Origin: Leyella lascolaii
GTDB taxonomy: Bacteria; Bacteroidota; Bacteroidia; Bacteroidales; Bacteroidaceae
Direction of reading: 5' to 3'
Length of the DNA: 47,816 nt
NCBI RefSeq assembly: GCF_900079775.1
Contig: NZ_LT556038.1
Coordinates: 324,679-372,494, forward strand
Position numbers and translations under genes: made by a program. This document shows, piece after piece, positions 7,110 through 15,255 of this stretch. A model generated the notes under the pieces. The model made no database searches and had not been told where the DNA came from. It saw only the letters and a program-made list of their open reading frames with translations. Numbering within the stretch: position 1 is the stretch's first letter; every line of letters begins with the position of its first letter.

Positions 7110-8753
7110 ATGAAAACTCATAAATATTTATGCATTATCGGAGTGCTTTTGGGAGCGATGTCTCTGACATCATGCGACGATTTTCTTGAGGAGGACCCGA
7201 AAGACATGAAAGGCTCCGGTCAGTTCTGGAAAACTGCTGAGGATGCGGAATCAGCTGTCGACGCCCTTTACTTCGGCGGAGTGCCCTATCTACACAACAC
7301 CGACCTCGGCGGCGGATGGACACCGAAAGCCACTATGTGGCCCGGTATAATGTCGGGACTTTACGTAGACAAGCGCAAAGACCGCCAGTTCACAACCGCC
7401 TCTGAAGGATGTACGTTCACATGCGAGGCATTCGACGATGCAGCCTTCTCCATGTGGCACGAGTTCTACAAAGGCATATCACGCGCCAACTTCGTCATAG
7501 CCAACGTGACAAAGATGACCGATGTGCTCGACCAGGCTACAATAGACAACTATCTGGCTGAGGCAAAGTTCTTCCGCGCACTGGGCTATTTCTATCTGGT
7601 GAAGGAATTCAACAACGTGCCTTACATCGACAAACCGTACACCTCAACTGAAGGAATGTACGTAAAACCTTCACCGGCAGCGGATGTATACGGACACATC
7701 GAGACCGACCTCCTTGAGGCTATCAACAGCAACTCACTGCCTGAAAAGACATTCTACAACAACGGCGGACACATAACAAAAGGCACCGCACAGATGCTCC
7801 TCGCGCAGGTTTATCTGCAGTGGGCAGGCGCTCCGGTGAACGGTGGAGCCGAATATTACGACAAGGCAGCCAAGACGGCACTTCAGGTAATCAACTCCGG
7901 CGTATACTCGCTCGAGCAGGCTCAGGGCAGCAGCGACGACCTCAACTCGGCATACAACGTGATAAAGACATCAAAGACATCCGGTGAGATACTCATGGCA
8001 AAGGAATATGACTACACCAACTTCAACGTGGGCAACTCATACGCATGCCGCTCCATCGGTACTGACGCATTCCAGTGGGCTGACGCCAACGGTGACCAGA
8101 TATTCCATCCGGGCGGAGACGTGATGTACAACGCATACCTCCCCTGCAAGATGATACTCGACAGCTACGCTCCTGACGACATCCGCGGACATGAGAAGCA
8201 GTTCTTCTTCTGGCACTACACAGACGCCACAGGAGTGACACACGACCTGAACGAAGCAGGCAACTGGATGTGGTTTGACGAGAACGCGCTCATGTCCGGA
8301 CACGACGGCGACTACAACGTGCCGATGATGCGCTATTCGGAAGTGCTGCTCATAGCAGCAGAGGGTCTGGCACGCACCGGACATGAAGGCAACGCAGAGG
8401 GACAGGCACACTACTATCTCAACCAAGTGCGCAAACGTGCGGGTCTTGCCGACGAGACAGCCACAGGCGACGCACTCATACAGGCAATACTCACAGAACG
8501 TCTGCACGAGCTTCCGCTCGAGTTCCGTGTATGGGACGACATACGCCGCACACGCCTCTATCCTGAGGCAGACGGCACACAGTCAGGCACTCTGAAATGG
8601 GTAGCCCTTGCCTCAGCAGACATCCAGAACAAGCCGGACGGACAGATACGCGAGGGTGCAATACCTGAATTCGCACTGCTCTTCCCCATCCCGCTGGACG
8701 AGATGCAGAGGAACCCGGCACTGAACGGCCATCAGAATCCGGGCTGGAGATAA
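7110..8753 (+). CDS. SusD-family surface glycan-binding lipoprotein
   Basis: A 547-aa lipoprotein that forms the lid over the SusC barrel. The signal peptide ends in the lipobox SLTSC (Cys near residue 23), followed by DDFLEEDPKD, typical of SusD N-termini. Helical TPR-like segments include YLAEAKFFRALGYFYLVKEF, in which the FFRA-Y pattern is a SusD hallmark, and KGTAQMLLAQVYLQWAG. The C-terminal region has RYSEVLLIAAEGLART, LTERLHELPLEFRVWDDIRR, and ends FPIPLDEMQRNPALNGHQNPGW, matching the usual SusD ending (IPxxExxxNPxLxQNPGW). The start follows the SusC stop by 43 nt. Ligand unknown. Confidence 0.95.
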   Translation: MKTHKYLCIIGVLLGAMSLTSCDDFLEEDPKDMKGSGQFWKTAEDAESAVDALYFGGVPYLHNTDLGGGWTPKATMWPGIMSGLYVDKRKDRQFTTASEGCTFTCEAFDDAAFSMWHEFYKGISRANFVIANVTKMTDVLDQATIDNYLAEAKFFRALGYFYLVKEFNNVPYIDKPYTSTEGMYVKPSPAADVYGHIETDLLEAINSNSLPEKTFYNNGGHITKGTAQMLLAQVYLQWAGAPVNGGAEYYDKAAKTALQVINSGVYSLEQAQGSSDDLNSAYNVIKTSKTSGEILMAKEYDYTNFNVGNSYACRSIGTDAFQWADANGDQIFHPGGDVMYNAYLPCKMILDSYAPDDIRGHEKQFFFWHYTDATGVTHDLNEAGNWMWFDENALMSGHDGDYNVPMMRYSEVLLIAAEGLARTGHEGNAEGQAHYYLNQVRKRAGLADETATGDALIQAILTERLHELPLEFRVWDDIRRTRLYPEADGTQSGTLKWVALASADIQNKPDGQIREGAIPEFALLFPIPLDEMQRNPALNGHQNPGWR

Positions 8754-8773
8754 GCTCCGCACTACACGTAAAA

Positions 8774-8799
8774 CATCATGCGGGTTCGCCCGCATGATG
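8774..8799 (+). terminator. Hairpin after SusD
   Basis: A perfect 11-bp stem (8774-8784 with 8789-8799) closes a TTCG tetraloop, a very stable fold. It lies 20 nt after the SusD stop. No T-tract follows, so it may stabilise the mRNA 3' end; the T-tailed terminator is the next hairpin. Confidence 0.65.
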
Positions 8800-8859
8800 C
8801 CAATACATAGTCTGAATAAAACCGAAACGCCGGCACAGCTCATGCCGGACATCCTGAAA

Positions 8860-8906
8860 AAGTCCCCGGAACCGCACCAGATGGTTCCGGGGACTTCTGC
8901 ATTTTT
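8860..8906 (+). terminator. Rho-independent terminator of the SusC/D transcript
   Basis: A perfect 14-bp stem (AAGTCCCCGGAACC 8860-8873 with 8883-8896) with a 9-nt loop is followed by CTGCATTTTT. Confidence 0.8.
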
Positions 8907-8960
8907 GCGGAGCGCACACTCAGGACAATGTTTGCCAACGAAACAGAAGGCTCATTATCA

Positions 8961-9160
8961 TAAACCGAAGCGTTCATCAGACTTCCATTCTTATTCCGTA
9001 CTGCTATCAGCCGGATTGCATGCTGCTTTATCGAAGATGTAGCTGGCTACACCTGGAAAAAGCGGAAGGCAAGATGATGACGGCAGTGCGGAAGAAGGAA
9101 AAAGAGCTGACAAGAAATCTTAAATGCACAACCGTCGTTCTAATCACCGATTGGTGTTAA
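8961..9160. mobile_element. MITE-like element, copy 1
   Basis: A 200-bp non-coding element related to the best copy at 46458-46660. The left end reads TAAACCGAAGCGTTCATCAG and the right end TTCTAATCACCGATTGGTGTTAA; they are imperfect inverted repeats. The interior shares CAGCCGGATTG, GCTTTATCGAAGATGTAG and GAGCTGACAA with the other copies. No transposase is encoded. Confidence 0.7.
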
Positions 9161-9303
9161 ACCACAGGCTTGGATGTTGTGTGAGCAATGTCGTTGTTCA
9201 TCTGATCATGAAACAACGTAGTCTGCATCCGTATATGACATATGCACCGACACTTGACGCACAGGTAATATTTATCCCGAATCATCGCCACTCACCACAC
9301 CTC

Positions 9304-9819
9304 TCATCCACGGTCGTGACGCTGGAACGCTATGCGCGGCGTACCGTCGCGACAGTATATTGTGCCACACCTGACGAATCCCGCCTTGCGCAGAAAAGCG
9401 AGCATGGGAGCATTGTCGGCATGGGTGTCTGTGCGCAGGTTGGGGCAACGCCGCACACTCCATTCCACCGCCGCACGAGCCACACCGCGGCAGACTCCGT
9501 TTGAGGCAAGACGGTGGATTGTGGCGTAGGCATCATCGTCGAGCCATCTGCCGTCCTCTATAACGGCATATGTGGGGTCGTCGCCCTCAACAAGGCAGAA
9601 CGTGCCCACTATGCCCATGACACCGTGCTCCACCACGTAGCAGTGGCGGGCTGCCACGTCGGCGTTCACCTGCGCGGCATCAGGATAGCCTCCACCCCAC
9701 TGTGTAGGGTTGCCGTTCGCTGCCATGAAACGCCTGGCACAGGCGAAGATGTCAATCAGCCCGGGCACATCGGCAGCCACTGCCTGCCTGATGCTCAAAA
9801 AAGAAAAATCCTCATCCAT
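9304..9819 (-). CDS. GNAT-family N-acetyltransferase
   Basis: A 171-aa cytoplasmic acetyltransferase, substrate unknown. It begins LSIRQAVAADVPGLIDIF, the usual first strand and helix of the fold. A substrate-side loop GNPTQWGGGYPDA follows, then the central strands (HCYVVEHGVMGIVGTFCLV). IHRLASNGVCRGVAR corresponds to the acetyl-CoA binding motif A, and LRTDTHADNAPMLAFLRKAGF to motif B with the GF turn. GTPRIAFQR near the end is typical of a Bacteroidetes GNAT subgroup. I chose the ATG at 9819 because the fold starts there; an upstream in-frame ATG at 9909 would add 30 residues that do not look like the family. The repeat array at 9988-10309 lies upstream. Confidence 0.85.
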   Translation of the reverse strand: MDEDFSFLSIRQAVAADVPGLIDIFACARRFMAANGNPTQWGGGYPDAAQVNADVAARHCYVVEHGVMGIVGTFCLVEGDDPTYAVIEDGRWLDDDAYATIHRLASNGVCRGVARAAVEWSVRRCPNLRTDTHADNAPMLAFLRKAGFVRCGTIYCRDGTPRIAFQRHDRG

Positions 9820-9987
9820 ACAATAATCATAATGAAAACACATCACATCCACCGTAGTCACACCAAAGGGCATCCCGTATGTCCGGTGGTAGCGACAACG
9901 GTTCCCCAAGTTCTGTAACGCCTATGCGGCGCAGCGGTACAGCAATCCATTCCCGTGCCTCGCCGTGAAAGACAATATCCCAAAAGC

Positions 9988-10309
9988 ACTGCCGAACCGC
10001 AGCTTGCTTTATGCAAAGGCAATGCAAGGTGAGTGCAACAGCAAGACGGGAAAACTTTGTTTTACCGGACTTGATACTGCCGAACCGCAGCTTGCCTTAT
10101 ACAAAGACAATGCAAACGAGCGGAAAGAGAGCTTGCTCTTTATTTCCCGAGTGCAGCTTGCCTTATACAAAGGCAATGCAAACGAGAGGAAAGAGAGCTT
10201 GCTCTTTATTTCCCGAGTGCAGCTTGCCTTATGCAAAGGCAATGCAAACGAGAGGAAAGAGAGCTTGCTCTTTATTTCCCGAGTGCAGCTTGCCTTATGC
10301 AAAGATAAG
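9988..10309. repeat. Two-hairpin tandem repeat array (one C-type and three A-type units)
   Basis: A C-type unit (about 9988-10090) precedes three 66-bp A-type units at 10091-10156, 10157-10222 and 10223-10288 and a half unit to 10309. Hairpin 1 is TTGCCTT / AAGGCAA, where the 29163 array has TTATCTT / AAGATAA. Hairpin 2 pairs GGAAA with TTTCC, where the other array has GCAAT / ATTGC. Both are compensating changes. In the C-type unit, hairpin 2 is CGGGAAAAC / GTTTTACCG. On the minus strand the -7-like positions read TGCCTTTG or TGTCTTTG, so the TA is lost. The 66-bp length leaves frames open, which creates spurious repeated ORFs. The array is upstream of the minus-strand GNAT gene. Confidence 0.88.
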
Positions 10310-10550
10310 AAAAATGGTTTGCAACGTCAATACAATCACATTATTCTTTCGCAATCAAGAATATATAAAAAAGCATAAAATCACAGTCCTAAATGTTAAA
10401 TTATCACTGTTACAAACCGAAAATTACGCTGTAGAAATAAGAAAGACGGAAAGCGAGTCGAAAAACGGCAGTATCAGGCACATCGCGCAACATCCTGTCA
10501 CACAACGGATTATACAAAACAATATGCCAACAACGCTTTTCCCTGTTCAC
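10310..10550. other. Intergenic, no recognised element
   Basis: AT-rich sequence between the repeat array and the GC-rich repeat cluster. No coding region, RNA or clear hairpin is recognised. Open frames here read through from the repeat array and have no family resemblance. Confidence 0.4.
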
Positions 10551-10645
10551 GACAAAGGCTTTTCCGCAAAGCCAAAGAGGCTCTTCCGTCATGCAGGAAA
10601 GACTCTCCGACACCCCCAAACGCACTTTCCTGCCGCCCCAAAAAG
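10551..10645. repeat. Cluster of short GAAGAGGCTCTTCCG-type repeats, cluster 1
   Basis: Degenerate units of about 22-24 nt share the core (A)AGAGGCTCTTCCG or AAAGGCTTTTCCG followed by a variable 3-6 nt and GC. Clear cores are at about 10555-10566 and 10574-10588, with weaker ones after. The same motif forms clusters at 24715 and 33395. No gene is present. Confidence 0.65.
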
Positions 10646-10917
10646 CCCGTTTGACCGGAACAAGGCACGCTGAACACTATCTCACGGAGCGGAACACGCA
10701 CTTTAAACCGCCAAAAACAAGGAGACGGAAGCCTGAAAGAGGGAAAACAGAATGTTAAATCCGAACCATCAAAAGTAAACCAATGTTAAACCGAATTATA
10801 TCTTCATATTACATTCTTATCACCACCTTTATGCCGTGCATAACGATTCCCCTGCCCCATTCCCGCATAAACGCGTCGGCTGACCAGTACACCCCGGCAT
10901 CCGCCACACCTTTAACG

Positions 10918-11280
10918 TTAAGCCCGAATATGTCATTATACTTCCATTCTCGTTTCGTGCTGTTGTCAGCCGGATTGCATTCTGCTTTATCGAAAATGCA
11001 GCGAATCACATCGGGAAACGGCTGAACACAAGATGACGTCAGCAGTGCGGAAGAGGGATGAAGAGCCGACAATAAACCTTAAAGCCAAATAGCATTAAAA
11101 CGCATATATTCGAACAAATCCTTATTTCACATATTCTCCAGCCTGCTTACGCGCTTCCATAGGCGTCTTGCTTGCCGTTCCGCCCCGGCGTAGCCCGATA
11201 TGCCTTCGTCGAAACGGCAAGCAAGACACCAGACAATAACGCATAATCAAAACCGGAGACTGATGACCGATTGGGGTTAA
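10918..11280. mobile_element. MITE-like element, copy 2, with extra internal segment
   Basis: The left end TTAAGCCCGAATATGTCATT (from 10918) and right end TGATGACCGATTGGGGTTAA (to 11280) are imperfect inverted repeats with TTAA at both tips. The first 170 bp match the other copies (CAGCCGGATTGCATTC, GCTTTATCGAAAATGCAG). From about 11090 to 11257 there is sequence absent from copies 1 and 4, containing a 15-bp inverted repeat. A fragment resembling another right end (GGCGTTCTAATGAC) follows at about 11291-11304, and a decayed left end may lie at 10786. Confidence 0.6.
11165..11227. repeat. Perfect 15-bp inverted repeat inside MITE copy 2
   Basis: GTCTTGCTTGCCGTT (11165-11179) pairs with AACGGCAAGCAAGAC (11213-11227) around a 33-nt GC-rich centre. 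It could be the ends of a small nested element or a stable hairpin. No coding content is seen. Confidence 0.6.
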
Positions 11281-11371
11281 ATGCACTATCGGCGTTCTAA
11301 TGACATATATGTATTAAGTTCCAACACTCGATACCCCATCCCCTCTCCGCATCCCCTGAAGCACATATAAT

Positions 11372-11410
11372 AAAAAAGAGCCCGCGAACCTCAACGGTCA
11401 GCGGACTCTT
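11372..11410 (-). terminator. Rho-independent terminator of ssrA
   Basis: On the minus strand a 10-bp stem (11401-11410 with 11376-11385, with G-T pairs) is followed by a run of T (11372-11377). It lies 13 nt downstream of the tmRNA 3' end. Confidence 0.8.
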
Positions 11411-11422
11411 CTTGCGAAACTG

Positions 11423-11820
11423 TGGAGCTGGAGGGAGTTGAACCCTCGTCCAAACAGGGAAACCATACGCTTTCTACACGCTTATTCCGGACTTCGGTTT
11501 TCGTGCTGCGGCAAGACCCGGACCACCAACCACAACCTTATCCCCTTAAATTTCACCGCAGCGGCGGGGCACACCACGGCTATTCCCGATTTTACCGCAC
11601 CGCCTGTTCGGAACGCTTCGGGACAAGAGCTTCCGGGCGATGTCTCGTCCTGTCACCTTGTGACGGGATAAAGCCAGTAACCTACTGTACTTCGATTAGG
11701 CAGCGAGAGCGTAATTGTTTTCGCCAGATAAATTTTCGACTGCTGATATTATGGAGCCGGCAGACGAGGCTCCGCGTGCTTACATACCATTTCTGCCCGC
11801 TGTCAAATCCGGTCAGCCCC
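11423..11820 (-). ncRNA. ssrA: tmRNA (transfer-messenger RNA)
   Basis: The RNA rescues stalled ribosomes and tags the nascent peptide. The 5' end GGGGCTG (11814-11820) pairs with the 3' CAGCTCC (11424-11430) to form the acceptor stem, with discriminator A at 11423; CCA is not encoded. The 3' half has the T arm GGTTCAACTCCC. The tag frame lies at 11696-11725 and reads GENNYALAA followed by TAA, the form seen in Bacteroides-Prevotella relatives. A -7 box TATCTTTG at 11892-11899 gives a precursor that would need 5' processing of roughly 65 nt. Confidence 0.96.
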
Positions 11821-11891
11821 GGCATGCCATGCACGGTCTTGACGGCCGCGCACGTTCACGGCAATGGCTTTAAGCCAATGTCCGACGTGTG

Positions 11892-11922
11892 CAAAGATAA
11901 CAAATATTTTGTTCACGGCAAT
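11892..11922 (-). promoter_or_regulatory. Promoter of ssrA
   Basis: On the minus strand ATTG (11919-11922), a 19-nt spacer and TATCTTTG (11892-11899) match the Bacteroidetes promoter. The EPS promoter at 11985 points the other way, so the two form a divergent pair. Confidence 0.7.
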
Positions 11923-11984
11923 GATTTTCCGTCTTTTTCGCGTCATTATGGCACACAGGATAACATTTCTTAATAAAATTTACT

Positions 11985-11992
11985 TACCTTTG
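11985..11992 (+). promoter_or_regulatory. Putative -7 box TACCTTTG of the EPS operon
   Basis: TACCTTTG matches TAnnTTTG and lies 58 nt before the first EPS gene. No good -33 element is seen at the expected distance, so an activator may be needed (inference). Confidence 0.6.
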
Positions 11993-12050
11993 CAACAAAA
12001 TCGCGCAAACGGAGTTATATTATCAGAACAGAAAACAAAACAGGAAACCA

Positions 12051-12671
12051 ATGATTGAAGAAACACCGCAGGACGGAATGGGACGCACCCAACGCGCCAT
12101 AAAGAGAGCGACCGACATAGTGTGCTCTGCCGTAGGTCTGGTGGTGCTGTCACCGGTATTTCTGCTTATCATGATTCTGATGAAATGTCAGAAAAACGGT
12201 CCGGTGTTCTTCCGGCAGATAAGGATAGGATACGGAGCGAAGCCGTTCGTGATATTCAAATTCCGTACAATGAGCAGCGTGATAGAGGAGAACGGACCCC
12301 AGCTCGTGGCACGGTGCGACAACACCAACTCCACACGCCTCGAGCAGTTTCTCCGCGGGCACCATCTCGACGAGCTGCCGCAGATGTGGAACGTGCTCAG
12401 GGGCGACATGTCGCTCGTCGGTCCGCGCCCCGAGCGCAAGTATTTCATCGACCAGATAATGGCGGTAGACAGCAGCTACAGCATAATATACCGCATGCGG
12501 CCCGGTCTGACGTCGGAAGCCACCCTGTACAACGGCTACACCGACACGATGGAGAAAATGATACGGCGCCTGCACATGGACATCGACTACTACCGGCGCC
12601 GCTCCCTATGGCTCGACTTCAAGATTGCGGCGAAGACCGTGATATGCATCGTCACAGGAAAAAAATTCTGA
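12051..12671 (+). CDS. Initiating polyprenyl-phosphate sugar-1-phosphate transferase (short PHPT form)
   Basis: A 206-aa membrane enzyme that moves a sugar-1-phosphate from UDP-sugar to undecaprenyl phosphate, the first step of repeat-unit synthesis. After a short N-terminus there is one hydrophobic re-entrant or membrane segment (about 24-44, VCSAVGLVVLSPVFLLIMIL). The catalytic domain shows GPVFFRQIRIGYGAKPFVIF then KFRTM, and further on HHLDELPQMWNVLRGDMSLV followed by GPRPE. This is the compact PglC-like form without the extra N-terminal helices of WbaP. It is the first gene of the EPS operon; the Wza-like gene starts 9 nt after its stop. The sugar transferred cannot be read from the sequence. 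Confidence 0.92.
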   Translation: MIEETPQDGMGRTQRAIKRATDIVCSAVGLVVLSPVFLLIMILMKCQKNGPVFFRQIRIGYGAKPFVIFKFRTMSSVIEENGPQLVARCDNTNSTRLEQFLRGHHLDELPQMWNVLRGDMSLVGPRPERKYFIDQIMAVDSSYSIIYRMRPGLTSEATLYNGYTDTMEKMIRRLHMDIDYYRRRSLWLDFKIAAKTVICIVTGKKF

Positions 12672-12680
12672 TATAAACAT

Positions 12681-15218
12681 ATGAAGAAACTTATCGCATT
12701 AGTATTCCTCATCATGCTCATCCCCGTATGTGCGTCGGCACAGTCGTCAATGACCGACGACCAGGTGCTCGAGTTTGTGGTTGAGGAACATGAGAAAGGT
12801 ACATCCCAACAGCAGATTGTCACAAAACTGATACAGCGAGGCGTGAACATCCAGCAGATAAGGCGCGTCAGAAGCAAATACGAGAAACAGATAAGCAGTC
12901 AGGGACTGGGCCACGTTGCCGACAAGGCAATGGACGACGCGGAGAACAGAATGCGCACAAACAACGGAAAGAACAAAAAAGACGACGACGGAAGCCGTAC
13001 ATCACTCACCACCCGCGACAACTACTCCAACTACAGGATATACGACGACATGGCGCCCGTGCAGCAGTATGACAAGAGCGACCCTACGTTCCTGCAGTTC
13101 CAGAACGAGCTGGGACTCATCCTGCCCACCGACACGGCGACAATGCTGAAGCAGCTCATCGCCGAACGCGAGAAGATGAAACGCAGGGTGTTCGGACGCG
13201 ACATATTCAACAACAAGAACCTCACATTCGAACCGAACATGAACATCGCCACACCGCAGAACTACATTCTCGGACCGGGCGACGCCGTCATCATAGACAT
13301 ATACGGGGCATCACAGAAAGTGATAAACTCAACAGTGTCTCCCGACGGCGACGTTACCATCGAGGGGTTCGGACCAATACAGGTGAGCGGGCTCACCGTG
13401 CAGCAGGCAAACGCCCGCATAAAATCGCAGCTCGGAGCACGCTACAGCAGCAGCAAGGTGAGACTTACGCTCGGGCAGACACGCACGATAACCGTAAACG
13501 TGATGGGTGAGGTGGCTCTCCCCGGCACTTACACGCTGTCGGCTTTCGCCTCCGTGTTCCACGCTCTGTACATGGCAGGAGGGACGAACGACATCGGTAC
13601 GCTCCGCAACATCAAGGTATACCGCAACAACAAGCTCGTGAGCAAGGTCGACATATACGACTATATACTCAACGGCAAGCTCACCGGCAACATCAGGCTT
13701 GCCGACGGCGACGTCATAACCGTGGAGCCATACGACTGTCTTGTGAACATCACCGGAAAGGTGAAACGCCCGATGTACTATGAGATGAAGAAGGACGAGA
13801 GCGTCGGCACACTGCTGAAGTATGCCGGAGGATTCGCCGGTGACGCCTACCGCAAGGCTGTGCGGCTGGTGCGCAAGACCGGACGCGACTACTCGGTTTA
13901 CAACATCACTGAATTCGACATGAACACATTCCATGTAGCCGACGGCGACTCTGTGAGCGTGGACTCCATACTCAACCGCTTCTCAAACATGGTTGAGGTG
14001 AAAGGAGCCGTGTTCCGCCCTGGCATGTATCAGGTGGGAGGCGACATAACAAGCGTGAGGTCGCTCGTCGAACACGCCGAAGGAGTGAAAGAGGATGCGT
14101 TCACTGCGCGTGCCGTGATGCACCGCATGAAGGAAGACCGCACGCTGGAGGTGCTGAGCATCGACCTGGACGGCATAATGAAAGGCACCGTGCCGGACGT
14201 TCCGCTCAAAGAGAACGACGTGCTCTTCATACCTACAAAGTCGGAAAGACAGATGCAGCGCACCATCACCATACACGGTGAGGTGAACTATCCGGGCATA
14301 TACCAGTATGCCGACAACGAGACGATAGAGGACTTCATCCTGCAGGCAGGAGGACTGAAGGACGCGGCATCCACGGTGAAGGTGGATGTGGCGCGCCGCA
14401 TAAACAACCCCAAGGCCCTGCGCCCCGACAGCGTCATATCGCAGACATTCACTCTGGCTCTGAAGGAAGGATTCGTCATCGACGGACAGCCGGGCTTCAC
14501 GCTCATGCCGTTCGACGAGGTTTACGTCCGCAAGAGTCCCGGATATAACGAACAGCAGAACGTGGAGGTGGAAGGCAACGTGATGTTCGCCGGCACCTAT
14601 ACGCTCACATCCAAGAACGAACGGCTGTCTGACATCATCAGAAAAGCGGGCGGACTGAACGACCGCGCATACGCCGAAGGAGCGCGCATAGAGCGCAAAC
14701 GCACACCGGAGGAGCAGATGAGAGACGAGACTCTGCTCAAACTGGCGAAGGCGCAGAGCGGCGACACCATCGACGTGAAGAAGCTCGACATCGGCACCAC
14801 ATACCCCGTGGGAATAGAACTTGACAAAGCTCTCAAGGAACCGGGAGGCGACGCGGACCTCGTACTGCGCGAGGGCGACCGCATCATCATACCCGAATAC
14901 AACGGAACGGTGAAGATAAGCGGCGACGTGCTCTTCCCCAACACCGTGTCGTATGAGAAAGGCAAGAAAGTGTCCTACTACATCGACCAGGCTGGAGGAT
15001 GGGGCAACAGAGCAAAGAAGAGCCAGACATACATTATATATATGAACGGAACGGTGGCAAAGGTGGGCCATGGCACGAAGGTGCGCCCCGGTTGCGAGAT
15101 TGTGGTTCCGAGCAAGCCCAAGAGCGACGGCAAGTCTCTCGCACAATGGCTCGCCATAGGCACATCCACGGCATCTATAGCAACGATGATTGCCACATTG
15201 GTCAATCTGTTGAAATAA
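12681..15218 (+). CDS. Wza-like polysaccharide export protein with SLBB repeats
   Basis: An 845-aa exported protein that probably forms the periplasmic and outer-membrane channel for the polysaccharide. The signal peptide covers residues 1-21 (cleavage near ASAQS). A helical segment (about 25-75) precedes the polysaccharide export domain starting at NYILGPGDAVIIDIYGASQ (about 193). SLBB-type beta-grasp units repeat along the chain: ITVNVMGEVALPGTYTL, CLVNITGKVKRPMYYEM, MVEVKGAVFRPGMYQVGG, ITIHGEVNYPGIYQYADN, VEVEGNVMFAGTYTLTS and VKISGDVLFPNTVSYE. A C-terminal hydrophobic stretch (WLAIGTSTASIATMIATLVN) could be a membrane anchor. It is longer than E. coli Wza, as is usual in Bacteroidetes. 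The next gene starts 37 nt downstream. Confidence 0.93.
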   Translation: MKKLIALVFLIMLIPVCASAQSSMTDDQVLEFVVEEHEKGTSQQQIVTKLIQRGVNIQQIRRVRSKYEKQISSQGLGHVADKAMDDAENRMRTNNGKNKKDDDGSRTSLTTRDNYSNYRIYDDMAPVQQYDKSDPTFLQFQNELGLILPTDTATMLKQLIAEREKMKRRVFGRDIFNNKNLTFEPNMNIATPQNYILGPGDAVIIDIYGASQKVINSTVSPDGDVTIEGFGPIQVSGLTVQQANARIKSQLGARYSSSKVRLTLGQTRTITVNVMGEVALPGTYTLSAFASVFHALYMAGGTNDIGTLRNIKVYRNNKLVSKVDIYDYILNGKLTGNIRLADGDVITVEPYDCLVNITGKVKRPMYYEMKKDESVGTLLKYAGGFAGDAYRKAVRLVRKTGRDYSVYNITEFDMNTFHVADGDSVSVDSILNRFSNMVEVKGAVFRPGMYQVGGDITSVRSLVEHAEGVKEDAFTARAVMHRMKEDRTLEVLSIDLDGIMKGTVPDVPLKENDVLFIPTKSERQMQRTITIHGEVNYPGIYQYADNETIEDFILQAGGLKDAASTVKVDVARRINNPKALRPDSVISQTFTLALKEGFVIDGQPGFTLMPFDEVYVRKSPGYNEQQNVEVEGNVMFAGTYTLTSKNERLSDIIRKAGGLNDRAYAEGARIERKRTPEEQMRDETLLKLAKAQSGDTIDVKKLDIGTTYPVGIELDKALKEPGGDADLVLREGDRIIIPEYNGTVKISGDVLFPNTVSYEKGKKVSYYIDQAGGWGNRAKKSQTYIIYMNGTVAKVGHGTKVRPGCEIVVPSKPKSDGKSLAQWLAIGTSTASIATMIATLVNLLK

Positions 15219-15255
15219 AACCAGCAAGCATCCACTCAAAAGACATTGCAACAAG

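Noticed and set aside
3911..8753. Complete polysaccharide-utilisation locus
   Set aside because: Only SusC and SusD are present; no hydrolase, lyase, sulfatase or regulator is adjacent.
9965..10673. Open frames of 137 and 220 codons over the second repeat array
   Set aside because: Same cause as above; the frames run through repeats and then into non-coding DNA.
10783..11072. Short frames on both strands in the MITE region
   Set aside because: They read through the MITE sequence; the pattern SAGLH-ALSKM appears in frames of two MITE copies and is a by-product of the repeat.
11422..11973. 183-codon plus-strand frame
   Set aside because: It is the complement of the tmRNA gene ssrA.
12122..12676. 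184-codon frame over the sugar transferase gene
   Set aside because: An out-of-frame shadow; the real frame at 12051-12671 has all the PHPT motifs.
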